Source: Lotus japonicus
Lineage: Eukaryota; Streptophyta; Magnoliopsida; Fabales; Fabaceae
DNA length: 64,000 nt
Assembly: GCF_012489685.1 (NCBI RefSeq)
Contig: NC_080042.1
Coordinates: forward strand, 42,336,066-42,400,065
Reading direction: 5' to 3'
The position numbers and the translations under genes were made by a program. The notes under the pieces were generated by a model that saw only the letters and a list, made by a program, of their open reading frames with translations, was not told the origin of the DNA and ran no database searches. Shown one piece after another: positions 9,027 to 20,181 of this stretch (position 1 is its first letter; each line of letters begins with the position of its first letter).

Positions 9027-11655
9027 ATGGCTTCAAACCCTACCTCCCCTAATCATTCCTCTTCCTCCTCCGGAAGCGACCCTGACTCCACCGCCGCCGG
9101 CGGCCTCCGTTTAGAGGTCCCGGAGATCCCTCCTTACCGACTAAAAACCTACGCCACTCTGCCCCTTCCAGTCCAAAGAGCCCCCACTCACGAGGCTATA
9201 GACCAACCTTCCATTTTCCAGGATAGCGATCTCATTGTGCAATTCGTGAGGTCCCTGGGTGGTTTGTCTAATGACGATGAGTTTAACGCCAAACTCAGGA
9301 TCTGGATCTGCAGTCCTGGGGATCGCCCTTGGCTTCATAAGCCAAACAGCGACGTAAAGAGATCCCACTTTTTCTTTGCGTATGAATACATGTTTAGCGA
9401 GCTTGGAATCAGGCTTCCTTTCTCGCCCTTTGTCCAAACCGTCCTTCGCGACATCAACGCGGCTCCCTGCCAACTCCATCCCAACGCCTGGGCCTTCATT
9501 CGGTGCTTTGAAATCTTATGCGCCGCGGTTGGCATCGCCCCATCTCCCACCAGTTTCTTCTACCTCTACGATGTTGACCCCAAGTCCATCAAAAACAGAG
9601 GATGGATTTCCCTAAAAGCCCGGGCCGGCCGGAAGTGCTTGCATCCCCACAAAAGTAACGCGAAGTCCTCCTTCGCGCGGAAGTACTTTCGTGTGGCGGT
9701 TCACCCCGCCTACCCAGAGGCCTTCACCCTTAGGGATGGGACCGCCCTTTTCCCTCTTTACTAGACGGAGAAGCCCAATGGGATTACCGATCCTTCAGAG
9801 GAATCTTTGTCCGCCAACGACAAAGCCTTTCTAAATCTCCTTGCCCCGCTTCCTATCCTTGACTGCACAACAGTCCTTGAGGGCGCTGACCACTCAAGGA
9901 CTCCCAAATATCTAGGTTGTCCATAGCTTGGTTTTCTTATCGACATTTTCTTTCTCGTCTCCTATGTTGTCACTGATCCTTTTTTTTATTGTTGCAGAAG
10001 ATATGAACTTCACGAACGCCGAGCTCCTGAAGGCCCGCGAGAGGAGAATGGCTCGCTTTTCCCCAAAGTTCAACGCTGAGGGCGACGTGAAGAAGTGAGG
10101 CGGTGCCGAGAACCAAGCTGAGGGCGGCAAAGCCCCCAAGAGAAGAAAATTGGCCAAAGTCTCCTCCGTCACCAGCTCTTCCAACCCCGGCGCTCAGCCC
10201 AACACTGCCGCTGCGTCCAAAGGCAAAAATGTCACTGAAGCCTCCGTCGCCGCAGCTACCGAGACAACCACCGCCCCGGCCCCCAAATCCGCTACCGCGG
10301 ACGTGGCCTCCGCAGCCGCCGCCAAGTCCACTACTGTAGGTGCCATAGCCGCCCTCACCGGTGCTGCCACTACCTCTGCTGATCAATCACCAACCGCTGA
10401 CACAACCGCCAACATCTCTCAACCCTCAGCTGTTGAGAAACCCGTCACCGTTGATGCCACAACAGCTGCCGCGTCGTCTGATGCTCCTGCCGGGGAGAAA
10501 AGAAAAGAAAATGAAACCCCCCAGTCTCCTCCTCGCCAGGACGCACCTTCTAGCCCGCCCCCAACAGATGATGGGCGCTCCGCGTCTTCTCCAGCTCGCC
10601 GCGAAGAGGGGCCTTCTCCTGATGCCGCCACTACCCAGATCGAGCAAGCTCCTGGTAAAGAGGGCGGTTCCTCCAGCTACTACAACATGCTTCCCAACGC
10701 CATTGAACCCTCAGAATTCTTGCTTACCGGCCTCAACCGTGAAGTCATAGAGAAAGAAGTTTTGAGCCGCGATATTGATGAAGCCAAGGAGGAAACCCTT
10801 GCTTGTCTTCTACGTGCTGGGTGTATTTTTGCCCATGCGTTTGAGAAGTTCAACGCCGCCACCGTTGAAGCTGAGCGGTTGAAGGCCGAGAGTGCTCAGC
10901 ATCAGGAAGCCGCCGCTGCTTGGGAAAAACGCTTCGACAAACTGGCGACGCAGGCAGGAAAAGAAAAAGTCTATGCCGACAAGATGATTGGCACGGCGGG
11001 GATTAAAATCGGCGAACTGGAGGATCAGTTGGCGCTGATGAAGGAAGAAGCGGATGATCTTGGCGCAAGTCTCCAAGCTTGCAAGAAGGAAAAAGAGCAA
11101 GCTGAGAAGGACCTGATCGCCAGAGGCGAGGTGCTGGTTGCGAAGGAGTCAGAGCTCGCCACATTGCGCGCTGAGCTGGAGTTAGTGAGGAAAGCGCTGG
11201 CGGAGCAAGAGAAAAAGTCTGCTGAGTCCTTGGCCTTGGCGAAGTCTGATATGGAGGCGGTGACGCAGGCTACGTCCGAGGAGATCAAGAAAGCGACCGA
11301 AGCTCATGCTGAGGCCCTCGCCACAAAAAATGCTGAGATTGCCTCCCAACTGGTAAAGATCAAAGGGCTAGAGGACGAGCTGGCGACGGAGGAAGCCAAA
11401 GCCACTGAGGCGAGGGAACAAGCCGCTGACATTGCCCTTGACAATCGCGAGCGCGGCTTCTACCTTGCCAAAGATCAGGCCCAACATTTGTACCCGAACT
11501 TTGATTTCAGCGCTATGGGAGTGATGAAAGAGATAACCGCTAAAGGATTGGTTGGTCCTGACGATCCTCCCCTGATTGACCAACACCTCTGGATGGCGAC
11601 TGAAGAAGAAGAAGAAGAGGAAGAAGAAGAAATAGGAGGAAAAGACAAACAATGA
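9027..11655 (+). pseudogene. Antisense extra gene of the Tat element (Transposase_28-like)
   Basis: The ATG at 9027 opens MASNPTSPNHSSSS. The exon-1 domain includes FFFAYEYMFSELGIRLPFSPF, AFIRCFEILCAAVGIAPSPTSFFYLY and RGWISLKAR, which fit the 'putative gypsy type transposon' family (PF04195, Transposase_28). A TAG at 9762-9764 stands where relatives have Trp. The frame then stays open to 9915, where GT opens an 82-base intron ending in TTGCAG at 9997. The phase matches across it (exon 1 ends with one base, exon 2 starts NFTNAELLKARERR). A TGA lies at 10096-10098, after which the frame is open to 11655. It encodes an Ala/Thr/Pro-rich linker, a long Glu/Lys/Ala coiled coil (about 10840-11460) and a run of acidic residues at the end. 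The role of such genes in Tat elements is unknown. Without the two nonsense codons it would be a protein of roughly 800 residues. Confidence 0.8.
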
Positions 11656-12453
11656 ATAATGTAATTTTAATGTAACTTAGCCTTTTCCGCCCTCTTGTAA
11701 TGCACTTTTCCGCCATTCATATATATAAGCAACCTTTCGCCATAGCTTTTATATCGCCGTTGGATATTTTGTAAATCATGTTGGAATGCTTTCGCCAAAT
11801 ATTCATTCGCCGACCTTATATCTTGCGCTATTTTTTCACGCATCATGTGATTGAATTACGCCTAACGATTCTGTGCGTTAATTTTAACTAGGACTTGTTG
11901 CTTGGTATTTCCCAACCAAGACTTTAACATTTTCCACAAAGGGATAAATGGCCTCCATTCTTGAGGGCTTCGCCCGGGGCTTTGCCCGCTCGGGGCTTAC
12001 AATGCTTGGGTCCCAATGGCCATTTGGGGGTCCCGAGACTTTTGCCTAGTTAACGGTGCTCGTCGTATTCTGGCGAGACTTACCCAGCACATCGTTTACG
12101 GGACCGACGATCACATCAGACTTTCCGGGGGGTGATTCCCAGGCGTCAAAGGACATTTGTGGAATCGCCGCCACCATCAGGGTTCCAGCAGGCCCCTTTG
12201 GGGATCAAGCTTATCCCACTTAGTGATCATCGTAATTCTTTATGTCGATCGGCAATTCCGATCGTCAGGGAATCCCTGGAATTTTTGGACACGAATTTCA
12301 TGAATTTTCGTTTTATTTTATTGATGGAGCGCCTCATTAAAAAACTCCTTTCGGAGAAAAAGAGCACGCTTTGTTATAGCAATACATTGGAGAATTTGAA
12401 GACACTTTTCAGAAAAATTTAAAGGATATCCAGCTTCGGCGACTCCGCCTTGT
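11656..12453. other. Convergent 3' region of the antisense gene and pol
   Basis: About 800 bases separate the 3' ends of the plus-strand extra gene and the minus-strand gag-pol. No further reading frame is convincing. Transcripts from both strands would meet here and could form double-stranded RNA. Confidence 0.5.
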
Positions 12454-14841
12454 TCACTTTCTCGCCTGCGATAAACTATAATAGTAGCGAAAGCTCAGAC
12501 CATTGAACGATCTGGGTAACCGCCTTCCATCAAGCTCTTCCAAGTGATAGGCCCCGGTACCGAGAACTTTGACAATGCGATAGGGCCCTTCCCAGTTGGG
12601 AGTCAGCTTGTTTCCCGGGGCTCCTGATCGCCACTTGAGGACCAGGTCGCCGACCTGCATATCTCGGACGCGAACCCTCCTGTTGTACTTGGCTGCCACG
12701 CGTTGCTTCATCGTCGTTTCCCGAATGTGCGCCTCGTCACGCGTTTCTGCCAAAAGGATCAGCTCCATCGCCATGTTGGCCTGATTTTCCCCTTCAAAAT
12801 CTGGTTGAGTCCGCCATGTAAAATTGTCAATCTCCACCGGCAACATGGCATCTACCCCATAGGTCATTCTAAAGGGGGTTTCCCTTGTAGTAGATTGCAC
12901 AGTGGTGTTGTACGACCACAGCACCACCGGAAGTTCATCCAGCCAAGCTCCCTTAGCCTCCTCAAGCCGTCGCCTTAGTCCACGTAGGATTACCCTGTTT
13001 GCAGATTCCACTTGCCCGTTCGTCTGCGGATGCTCTACAGAGGCGAACCTCATCTGTATGCCCATTTCCTTGCAAAATTCCCTTGTTTGGCTGCTTGAAA
13101 ACTGGGTCTCGTTGTCGGATACGATCGCCCTTGGGATCCCGAACCTGCAAACAATAAGCTTCCAGTAGAAATTGACTATCTTCGCAGAAGTAATCTTGGC
13201 CAGGGGCTCGACCTCAATCCACTTAGTGAAGTAGTCCACCGCTACTAATATAAACTTCATTTGCGCCCTGGCGGTCGGAAAAGGTCCAACTAAGTCCACA
13301 CCCCACATGGCGAAAGGCCATGGGGCGCTCATCGTTTCCAACTCTTTTGGCGGTGCCTTAGACAAATCCGCAAACAGTTGACATTTCTTGCATCGCTTCA
13401 CGAAGTCCATACAATCTTTCCCGAGGGTGGGCCAGTAGAAACCCGCCCTCAACACCTTGCAAGCCAAAGACCTTCCCCCGATGTGGCTCGCACACACTCC
13501 TTCATGTACCTCAGACATTATCGCCTCGTACTTCTCTGGCGGTACGCATTTTAACAACGGCGTTGAAAAACCACGGCGATACAAGTGTCCGTCAATGAGA
13601 GTATAGTGGCTCGCCTCCCGCCGTTGTTCCTTCGTGCATTGCTCCACTTCCGCCGGGTCCCCCGCCAAGATAGATATTATGGGACCCATCCATGTCGCCC
13701 CTCTGTTTACACATGCCATGAGCTCGCCTTCAATGCTTGGATACGCCAGCGTTTCCTGAATCACACTTTTGTTGTTGCCGGGCTTCCGTGTGCTTGCCAA
13801 TTTGGCCAGCGCGTCCGCCCGCTGATTTTCTGCCCGAGGAACATACTCTACCACGACCTCTTGAAAAAGTGTCATCAAATATCGCACCCGCTCGAGGTAC
13901 TTAATCAGATTGGGATCTTTGACCTGGAAAGTTCCCGTCACTTGATTTTCCACCAATTGCGAGTCCGTTCTTATCAACAAACTCCCGATCTTCACTTCCC
14001 GCGCCAACTTCAATCCGGCGATGAGAGCTTCATATTCAGCCTGGTTGTTCGTTGCTTTGAACTCGAACTTCAACGATTGCTCCAATACTAGTTCCCCCGG
14101 CCCTTCTAACGTTACCCTCGCGCCACTGCCACTACTATTGGAGGATCCATCCACGAAGAGAGTCCACCGAGTGTCCACTCTTTCAAACCGATCTGGAGTC
14201 AACTCGACCACAAAATCAGCTAGTGACTGCGCACCAACCGCGCCCCGCTTATCATATTGTAACCCATACTCCGACAATTCAACCGACCAGGCGACCAATC
14301 TACCTGACAAATCCGGTTTTTGTAACACTTGTCTCAAGGGCAAATCCGTCCGCACCTTCACTGGGAAACTCTGAAAATAAGGTCTCAACCGCCGGGCGGT
14401 GACGAGGACCGCCAACGCCGCCTTCTCAATCTTCTGGTATCTGACCTCTGCGCCCTGGAGTGTATGACTAACAAAATAAACAATTCGATGCTCGCCATCT
14501 ATCTCCTGTAGTATCACCGAACTCAGAGCGCTATCACTCACAGCAAGATACAAGTGCAGCGGGTGTCCCTGTATTGGTTTTGACAAAATTGGCGGTGATG
14601 ACAGGAGCTCCTTGAGGCGAACAAAAGCTTCCTCACACTCCACCGTCCACTCAAATGCAACATTCTTGCGAAGACACTTGAAAAAAGGGAAAGATCTGTC
14701 ACCAGATTTAGGAAGAAACCGAGATAAAGCTGCTATTCGCCCTGTTAAACGTTGGACCTCTTTCACATTAGAAGGGCTTTTCATCTGCTGAATCGCCTTG
14801 CATTTATCTGGGTTTATCTCTATTCCTCTGGATGTGAGCAT
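12454..14841 (-). pseudogene. Tat pol, 3' part: RT end, two RNases H, integrase
   Basis: This open stretch continues the gag-pol frame after a TAG at 14863-14865. In order it holds the end of reverse transcriptase (GIEINPDKCKAI), the first RNase H (YFVSHTLQGAEVRYQKIEK, about residues 85-215), a second archaeal-type RNase H starting at WTLFVDGSSNSSGSG (about 225-350), and integrase. The integrase has an HHCC zinc motif (SHIGGRS...CKKCQLF), a catalytic core with Asp in GVDLVGPFP, Asp in IVSDNETQF and Glu in TNGQVESANR, and a C-terminal GDLVLKW module. All catalytic residues I can identify are present. The stretch is classed as broken only because upstream stop codons separate it from the start of gag-pol. 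Confidence 0.9.
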
Positions 14842-14862
14842 GAATCCTAAAAACTTGCCACC

Positions 14863-16536
14863 CTAAACACCAAAAGAGCATTTCTCCGGGTTGAGGCGCA
14901 TATTGTGCTTTCTTATCTCGCCAAATGCTTCCTCCAGATCTTGATGATGGTCCAAACCATGTATTGATTTAACAATCATATCATCAACGTAAACCTCCAT
15001 GTTTCTTCCCACCTGCCCAGCAAACACCCTATCCATAAATCTTTGGTAGGTCGCCCCAGCATTCTTTAGTCCAAACGGCATGGTGCGATAGCAATAATTG
15101 ACTCTGGCAGTCATGAAAGCTGTTTTGTCCTCGTCTGCCGGGTGCATGCGGATTTGATGATAGCCAGAATAAGCATCCATCAAGCTAAGCAGTTCGTTGC
15201 CCGAGGCACCATCAACGAGACTATCAATGCTGGGAAGGGGATACGAATCCTTTGGACATGCTTTGTTTAAGTCTCTGTAATCCACGCACATCCGCCATTT
15301 CCCGTTCGCCTTCTTTACCATTACGACGTTCGCCAACCACGTCGGATATTTCACTTCCCTGATGAATTCTGCCGTCAGCAGCTTGTCAACTTCATGTTGC
15401 ACTGCCTTCCCCTTGTCGCCACCCAAGCGCCTCCTGAGTTGTGAAACTGGCTTGACACTTGGATTCAATGCTAACCGATGGCAGATGAAGTTTGGATCAA
15501 TTCCGGGCATGTCTTTGCAGCTCCAAGCAAACAAATCTAGGTTCTCCCCAAGGAGCTTTGTCAGGCGCGTCTCCTGTTCGTCCGTCAGTCTGGTCCCAAT
15601 CTTCAAAGTGCGATCGCCAAACTTTAGCGCCTTTGTTTCCTCGATTGGCGTGGGCCTGTTTACCCGCCCCTCTCCACGTGGGTCAAGATTTTCATCCGAA
15701 GCTTCAATTTCATAACATCTATGACCGACCAACGCACTTTTCTTGCCGTACAAGTTAAGGCAATTATTATAACATTCCCTCGCCATCTTCTGGTCCACCT
15801 TCAGCTTTCCAACCTTTCCACTGCTTAGCGGATACTTGACCGCCAAGTGGGTTGTTGAGATTACAGCACAAAGGCGATTCAATGTATTTCGCCCGATGAT
15901 GACATTGTAAGATGCCACCACCTGGAGAACCAGATATCTTACCTTCAAAACCCTGGCACACTCATCTTCCCCGAATATTGTGTCTAGATCAATGTATCCT
16001 CGCACCATCACTTGCTCACCTGCAAAACCCACCAGGGTTCCCGCATACGGAGTTAGATCATTGTCAGTTAGTCCCAACTTGTCGAATGCGTCACCGTAGA
16101 TAATATCAGCCGAACTACCCTGATCCAGAAGTACCCTTCTGACGTTGAAACTATTCAACCTTAATTGCACCACTATCGGGTCGTCCTTGTGGGGTTTTAT
16201 CCCCTCAAAGTCTGCCATCGAGATTGTGATGTCAGGGTGCACGAATCCGAAAGTCACTTCATGAACCGAATTAACTGCACGAACATGACGCTTTCGCGCC
16301 GCATGGGTGTCGCCACCGCCGCCAAATCCTCCGGCGATGGTGTTTATGGTCCCTACAGGCGGTCTTGAGAGTTGAGCGAACGTGTCATCGGCACCTTTTG
16401 TGGCGATAGCCGCTGATTCTTGCTTCTTCTTGCCCTTATTGTCCGTTCGTTCCTCCTCTCGCTTATGCGCTTTGTTTTGATCGCCATCGTTGCGCCACGG
16501 ACCTTGGCGATTTCCTTGATATCCCGCCCGAATCAA
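14863..16536 (-). pseudogene. Tat pol, 5' part: protease and reverse transcriptase
   Basis: This middle section of gag-pol is in frame with its neighbours but bounded by TAG codons. The aspartic protease carries VLLDQGSSADI; the catalytic triplet is read as Asp-Gln-Gly, common in this lineage. Reverse transcriptase follows with WLANVVMVKK, WRMCVDYRDLNKACPKD, the YVDD catalytic box (EVYVDDMIVKS) and LNPEKCSFGV just before the TAG at 14863-14865. The stop falls in the RT connection region, so any translation product would lack RNase H and integrase. Confidence 0.9.
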
Positions 16537-16560
16537 CTAATCAATCTCCCGCTGCAGAGT

Positions 16561-17838
16561 CTAACAGTCGTCCGTATCGTGCCCGGCGGACCGATGGAAC
16601 TCACACCACTTCTTGGGATTGGCGTCCCATGGCTGATATTTTGGGGCCTCCGGCTCATCCACTAGATTTGCGTCCCTCACCCCTCGGAGCATATCCGATA
16701 AATCTGTGTTCATCACCATATCAGTCTCCTCCCGCTGGCGATGAGACTTAGATTGCCAAGGCCGGCGTTGTTCATAATCATCGCGCCGTGGATACAACTG
16801 TTCCTTGGTCGGTTTGAATACCGCCTTCCCCTTATCTGGTCTCTGCTGCTTGCCATCCCCCTTATCTTCGCCGTTCTTATCTTTTTTCGCGCGCTTGGGT
16901 GACGTGTCGCCTTTTTCCAGTTTCGCGCGCTTTCTTTTGAAAGCATCGTCCTCTTCGTCTAGGATATAAGTGCTGGCTCGAGCACGCATCTCTTCCATCG
17001 AACGTGCCGGCTTGCGCGTCAACTTGCTGTTCAACCCTCCCGGTAACAAACCATTCTTGAAAGCTAGAGCACAAGCTCGAGGTTCTTCGTCTTCTACCTT
17101 AACCGATGCAGCGCTGTACCGTGCCATGTATTCCTTCAGTGACTCTCCATCTTGTTGGCGAATGTTGTACAGGTCATTGATTGTTACCGGCTGATTCTTA
17201 TTCGCCGAGAATTGTACCAGAAACTTGGATGAAAAGTCTCTGAAATTCAAAATCGATCCGCGCGGCAAAGTCGTGAACCATGCCATCGCCGTTGACTTGA
17301 ACGTCGATGGAAACATCCTGCACTTCACCGCATCCGATGCCGCAATTATCACCATCTTAGTGTTGAAATACAGTAGATGATCCTTCGGATCAGAATCTCC
17401 ACTGTAGGAATCCAGAACTAACGTTTTCATATTATCCGGAATTGCCACACTCTCAACGTCCTCCGAGAATGGACGGAACTCGGCTACAGAATCCGCCTCC
17501 CTGCTTCCATCATCCTGTTGCCCGCGGCGATAGAAATCTAACTGAGCTTGTAGATGCTCATTCCGCTGCTGGATGTTGCCAATGTTGCGCATCATATGGC
17601 GCCATTGCTCCTGTGTCACCGCCGGTTGTTGCTCCGGAGCAGGTGAATTCTCTGGTGAGCGCTCCAGAGATCCGACCTGTGAAGGCGACAGAGGAGGTGG
17701 TGGTGATGGAGGAGGAGAAAGCGGTTGTACCCCCGCCGTTCGTATCGGAGAATCCAGGACAACTCGATGAGGCCGCCGAGGCGGCGAAATTCGTTGTCGC
17801 ACTGGTGAATGATGCTGCCTCCTGCGTCGAGTCTCCAT
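16561..17838 (-). pseudogene. Tat gag, ended by in-frame TAG codons
   Basis: I start it at the ATG at 17838 (METRRRRQHH); the longer frame begins at a GTG. An Arg/Pro-rich N-terminus is followed by the retrotransposon gag domain (SGDSDPKDHLLYFNTKM, AMAWFTTLPRGSI, LYNIRQQDGESLKEYMARY), a Lys/Asp-rich basic region, and a zinc-binding-like CEFHRSAGHDTDDC. TAG at 16561-16563 follows this Cys directly, and a second in-frame TAG occurs a few codons later, before the protease section. At both places relatives normally read on into protease. The protein would form the particle core. Confidence 0.88.
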
Positions 17839-17981
17839 CCAAACTAGGAATGACGCAAACCCGATCGGAAAACGAACACCGGTCACAGAATCAAAATCAG
17901 AAAACCAGAGAATTGCCTAATCGCAATCAGAGTTAACTTCCTGCACAATCAATCCACGTGAATGGGAGTAGAAAGTTTACA

Positions 17982-18000
17982 GTCCCCACAGACGGCGCCA
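17982..18000 (-). promoter_or_regulatory. Primer binding site of the Tat element
   Basis: On the minus strand TGGCGCCGTC begins two bases inside the 5' LTR. The first nine bases fit the complement of a plant tRNA-Asp 3' end; beyond that the match weakens, so the tRNA assignment is tentative. Confidence 0.7.
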
Positions 18001-18002
18001 AA

Positions 18003-18284
18003 TGTTCTGGGAATGAACATTGAAGATAGGGATAGTACCTAGAGAGTGGAGAATTGTGCTAGAGAGAGAATGAGAATGAGAGAGAGAATGCTGAATTTCA
18101 TGTGTTATTTCATCAAATGAGCAAAAGTCCCTTACAATTGGTAACTACCTCCTATTTATAGAGCTTGGGTACTACCTATTGGGCCAATTGGGCCTCCGAG
18201 GTCAAGGCCCATCTTAAGGCTAGGGCCCCGCCTCGGGGCGGGCTACACGCTGGGCGTTGCCCCTCTAGGGGCTCGCCCAGTCCA
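18003..18284 (-). repeat. 5' LTR of the Tat element
   Basis: This LTR is 282 bases long and differs from the left LTR at a single position near its right end (AGAGGCTC versus AGGGGCTC). On the minus strand CTATAAATAG (18152-18161) is a good TATA box for the element's own transcript. Confidence 0.93.
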
Positions 18285-18572
18285 ATAAGCTTAACACCTT
18301 CTGACTCTGGTCTTACCTTCAAATTCTCTCAAAGGCAATTTCCGGTAACTTTTTGCTTCACAACGACTATAAACAAGAGACAAGGTCAATCTTTTTCTCA
18401 TGTGGGTTTGTACCTTCTGAGGCCTGTGTTTACTCATAGACAACTGTCTGTCGCTCTCTCAAGGGTGAAATCTAGAAAAGGGCTGAAGGTACTTATTGTA
18501 GATGATCAAGAGGCAGTATCAAACTCCACACACAATGTTAAGTTATTGAGAACATATGAGTGGTTGGTTTAG
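18285..18572 (+). pseudogene. Helitron RepHel helicase, C-terminal fragment
   Basis: The frame reads LTPSDSGLTFKFSQRQFP, TTINKRQGQSFSHVGLYL, RPVFTHRQLSVALSRVKS and KGLKVLI. These are the last motifs of the Pif1-type SF1 helicase of Helitrons, including motif VI (VALSR). Removing the Tat element and one copy of ATAAG joins this frame to about 24 bases on its left (7829-7852), which continue the helicase frame. The Tat insertion therefore hit this gene. No Rep domain and no upstream helicase motifs remain. The frame ends at TAG 18570-18572. Confidence 0.85.
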
Positions 18573-18966
18573 TTCTTTATCTTTATAATTTATTAATACA
18601 AAATGATTTCTAGGTGGCCTATCTTTATGATGTCATACTTTATGATTTGTCTTTCACAATCCTAATTTGTGCTACTATCACATTCTATTTTTTCAATGCT
18701 TAATATGTGTTTATTGTCTGCTTTATTGGTGATTCATTATATCTATGGTTTGTGTTATTGTCTTCATGTTCATGAAGAATGTGGAACGAGTTATTGTTGA
18801 TCTCGATCAGACTTAGAAGAGAAGTCTTTTTGTTCACTTTGTTTAGCATTTCAGACTCTTTTATTTCATGTGTTGTTTAATATATTTTTAATAATTAACG
18901 GATTGATTGATGTATCAAATACAATAGACATATTCCCTGTGCAACGCGCGGGTAAAAAAACACTAG
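18573..18966 (+). mobile_element. Helitron 3' end with terminal hairpin
   Basis: AT-rich sequence after the helicase ends in CCCTGTGCAACGCGCGGG (an imperfect hairpin) followed by an A-run and CTAG at 18963-18966, then T. This is the standard Helitron 3' terminus (hairpin plus CTRR, insertion between A and T). The matching 5' end is not certain; a candidate is near 5343. Confidence 0.7.
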
Positions 18967-19036
18967 TTTACCAAATTTTAACTTACTCGGATATTACTTG
19001 ACTTCACACAATTAATGCTCTTCTCGGTCTGTGCAG

Positions 19037-20110
19037 GGATGAAGATCCTGAGTTTTCTTGTGGCGAGATAGTTGAAAAGGTTTTGGCCAAGATTATATAC
19101 GACGTCAACCCTTTACGAGTTCAGGACAGCCTTGTTGGAATGGTGTCCCGAGTGCCGAAAGTAATCAAGCTTTTAGATCATCAATCTGGTGATGGAGTCC
19201 ACATGGTAGGTATGGAATTGTGGGAATAGGAAAAACAACACTTGCTCGGGAAGTTCAAAATTTGATAGCTGACCAATTTGAAGTTGTGTGTTTTCTTCGT
19301 AATGTGAGTAAGGAGTTAAACCAACATAAATTAAGCCACCACCGTCATGATAGATTTATTTATTTTATACCTGGAGAAGATGAGGAAGGTGTTCGGTTTA
19401 CACATTTTTCGGATGTTGACGAACTGGAGCAGTTGCAGGCTTTGGCAGAAATTCCTAATTAGTTCGGTCCTGGTAGTAGAATTATCACTACCAGTCGAAA
19501 CAAACATTTTCTAGTAAGTCAAGGAATTGAAAAAATAGATGAAGTGAGAGAGTTAAATGACGAAGAAGCACTTGATTTAATGACCTGGACTGTTTTCAAG
19601 AACAAAATAGCTCCTTCAGAGTGTAAGGAGGGCCTAAATTATGCAGTAACTTTAGCTTCGGGCCTTCCCTTGTCTTTGATAGTGATAGGTTCCCACTTGT
19701 GTGAGTTAAGTGTGTTAGAATGGAAATATTACTTACGAAGTTGGCAAGAGATTCCTGATGAAACAATCCAAGCAGCACTAGAAGTAAGCAAAAATGGTTT
19801 GGTGGCTATGGAGAAATACATTTTTCTTGACATTGCTTGTTGCTTCAAAGGGTGTCCACTGGTTGAGGTTCAATATATACTTCGTGCTCATTACAGAGAG
19901 TGCGTGACAGATTACATCAGTGCATTGGTTAGTAAATCTCTCATAAACATCAGTTCAAGTGGTGAGCTAACATTACATGAATTGATGCAGAATATGGGTA
20001 AAGAAATAGTTCAACGAAAATCATCAAGAATACCTTGGCAAAGTAGCAGGTTATGGATCCTTGAAGATATACGTCAAGTTTTGGAAGATTGTATGGTAGC
20101 ATCACCTTGA
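19037..20110 (+). pseudogene. NB-ARC exon of the TNL resistance gene, broken
   Basis: An acceptor (GTGCAG at 19031-19036) opens an exon reading EIVEKVLAKI, DSLVGMVSRV and GDGVHMVGM. The frame shifts exactly at the P-loop, which continues as GIGKTTLAREV in another frame (about 19223). After FLRNVSKE there is a deletion that removes kinase-2 lead-in sequence, then DELEQLQALAEIPN and a TAG at about 19460 where relatives have Trp. Next come the RNBS-B part GPGSRIITTSR, GLPLSLIVIGSHL (the GLPLAL box) and FLDIACCFKGC, with ALVSKSLI and LHELMQNMGKEIV (MHD-like region). The frame ends at 20110 with no LRR-coding exon following; Helitron sequence starts 72 bases later. This is a dead NLR whose TIR exon is at 3533-3926. 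Confidence 0.88.
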
Positions 20111-20181
20111 TGTTATAAGTAAGTTGTAGATATGTTGCAGTGAGTGGAAGAGAAGCCTAAAGCACTAGATTTCATCTATAA

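Larger units (their letters stand above)
7853..18284 (-). mobile_element. Ty3/gypsy LTR retrotransposon, Tat lineage, 10.4 kb
   Basis: Two 282-base direct repeats (7853-8134 and 18003-18284) differ at one base by my comparison and are flanked by the 5-base duplication ATAAG (7848-7852, 18285-18289). gag-pol reads on the minus strand, so the 5' LTR is the right-hand copy. The tRNA primer site is next to it, at about 17982-18000. pol order is protease, RT, RNase H, a second (archaeal-type) RNase H, integrase. An extra gene on the opposite strand lies between integrase and the 3' LTR. Dual RNase H plus an extra antisense gene is characteristic of the Tat clade. gag-pol has three in-frame TAG codons and the extra gene two nonsense codons, so this copy cannot make its own proteins by normal translation. 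It inserted into a Helitron helicase remnant, which itself sits in the TNL intron. Confidence 0.93.

Noticed and set aside
10418..11652. Minus-strand frames opposite the antisense Tat gene
   Set aside because: They mirror the GC-rich, repetitive plus-strand coding sequence; the plus strand has the domain match, intron phase and coiled coil.
18165..18284. Helicase frame starting inside the Tat LTR
   Set aside because: The upstream part is LTR sequence read in a chance open frame; only the part from 18285 is helicase.
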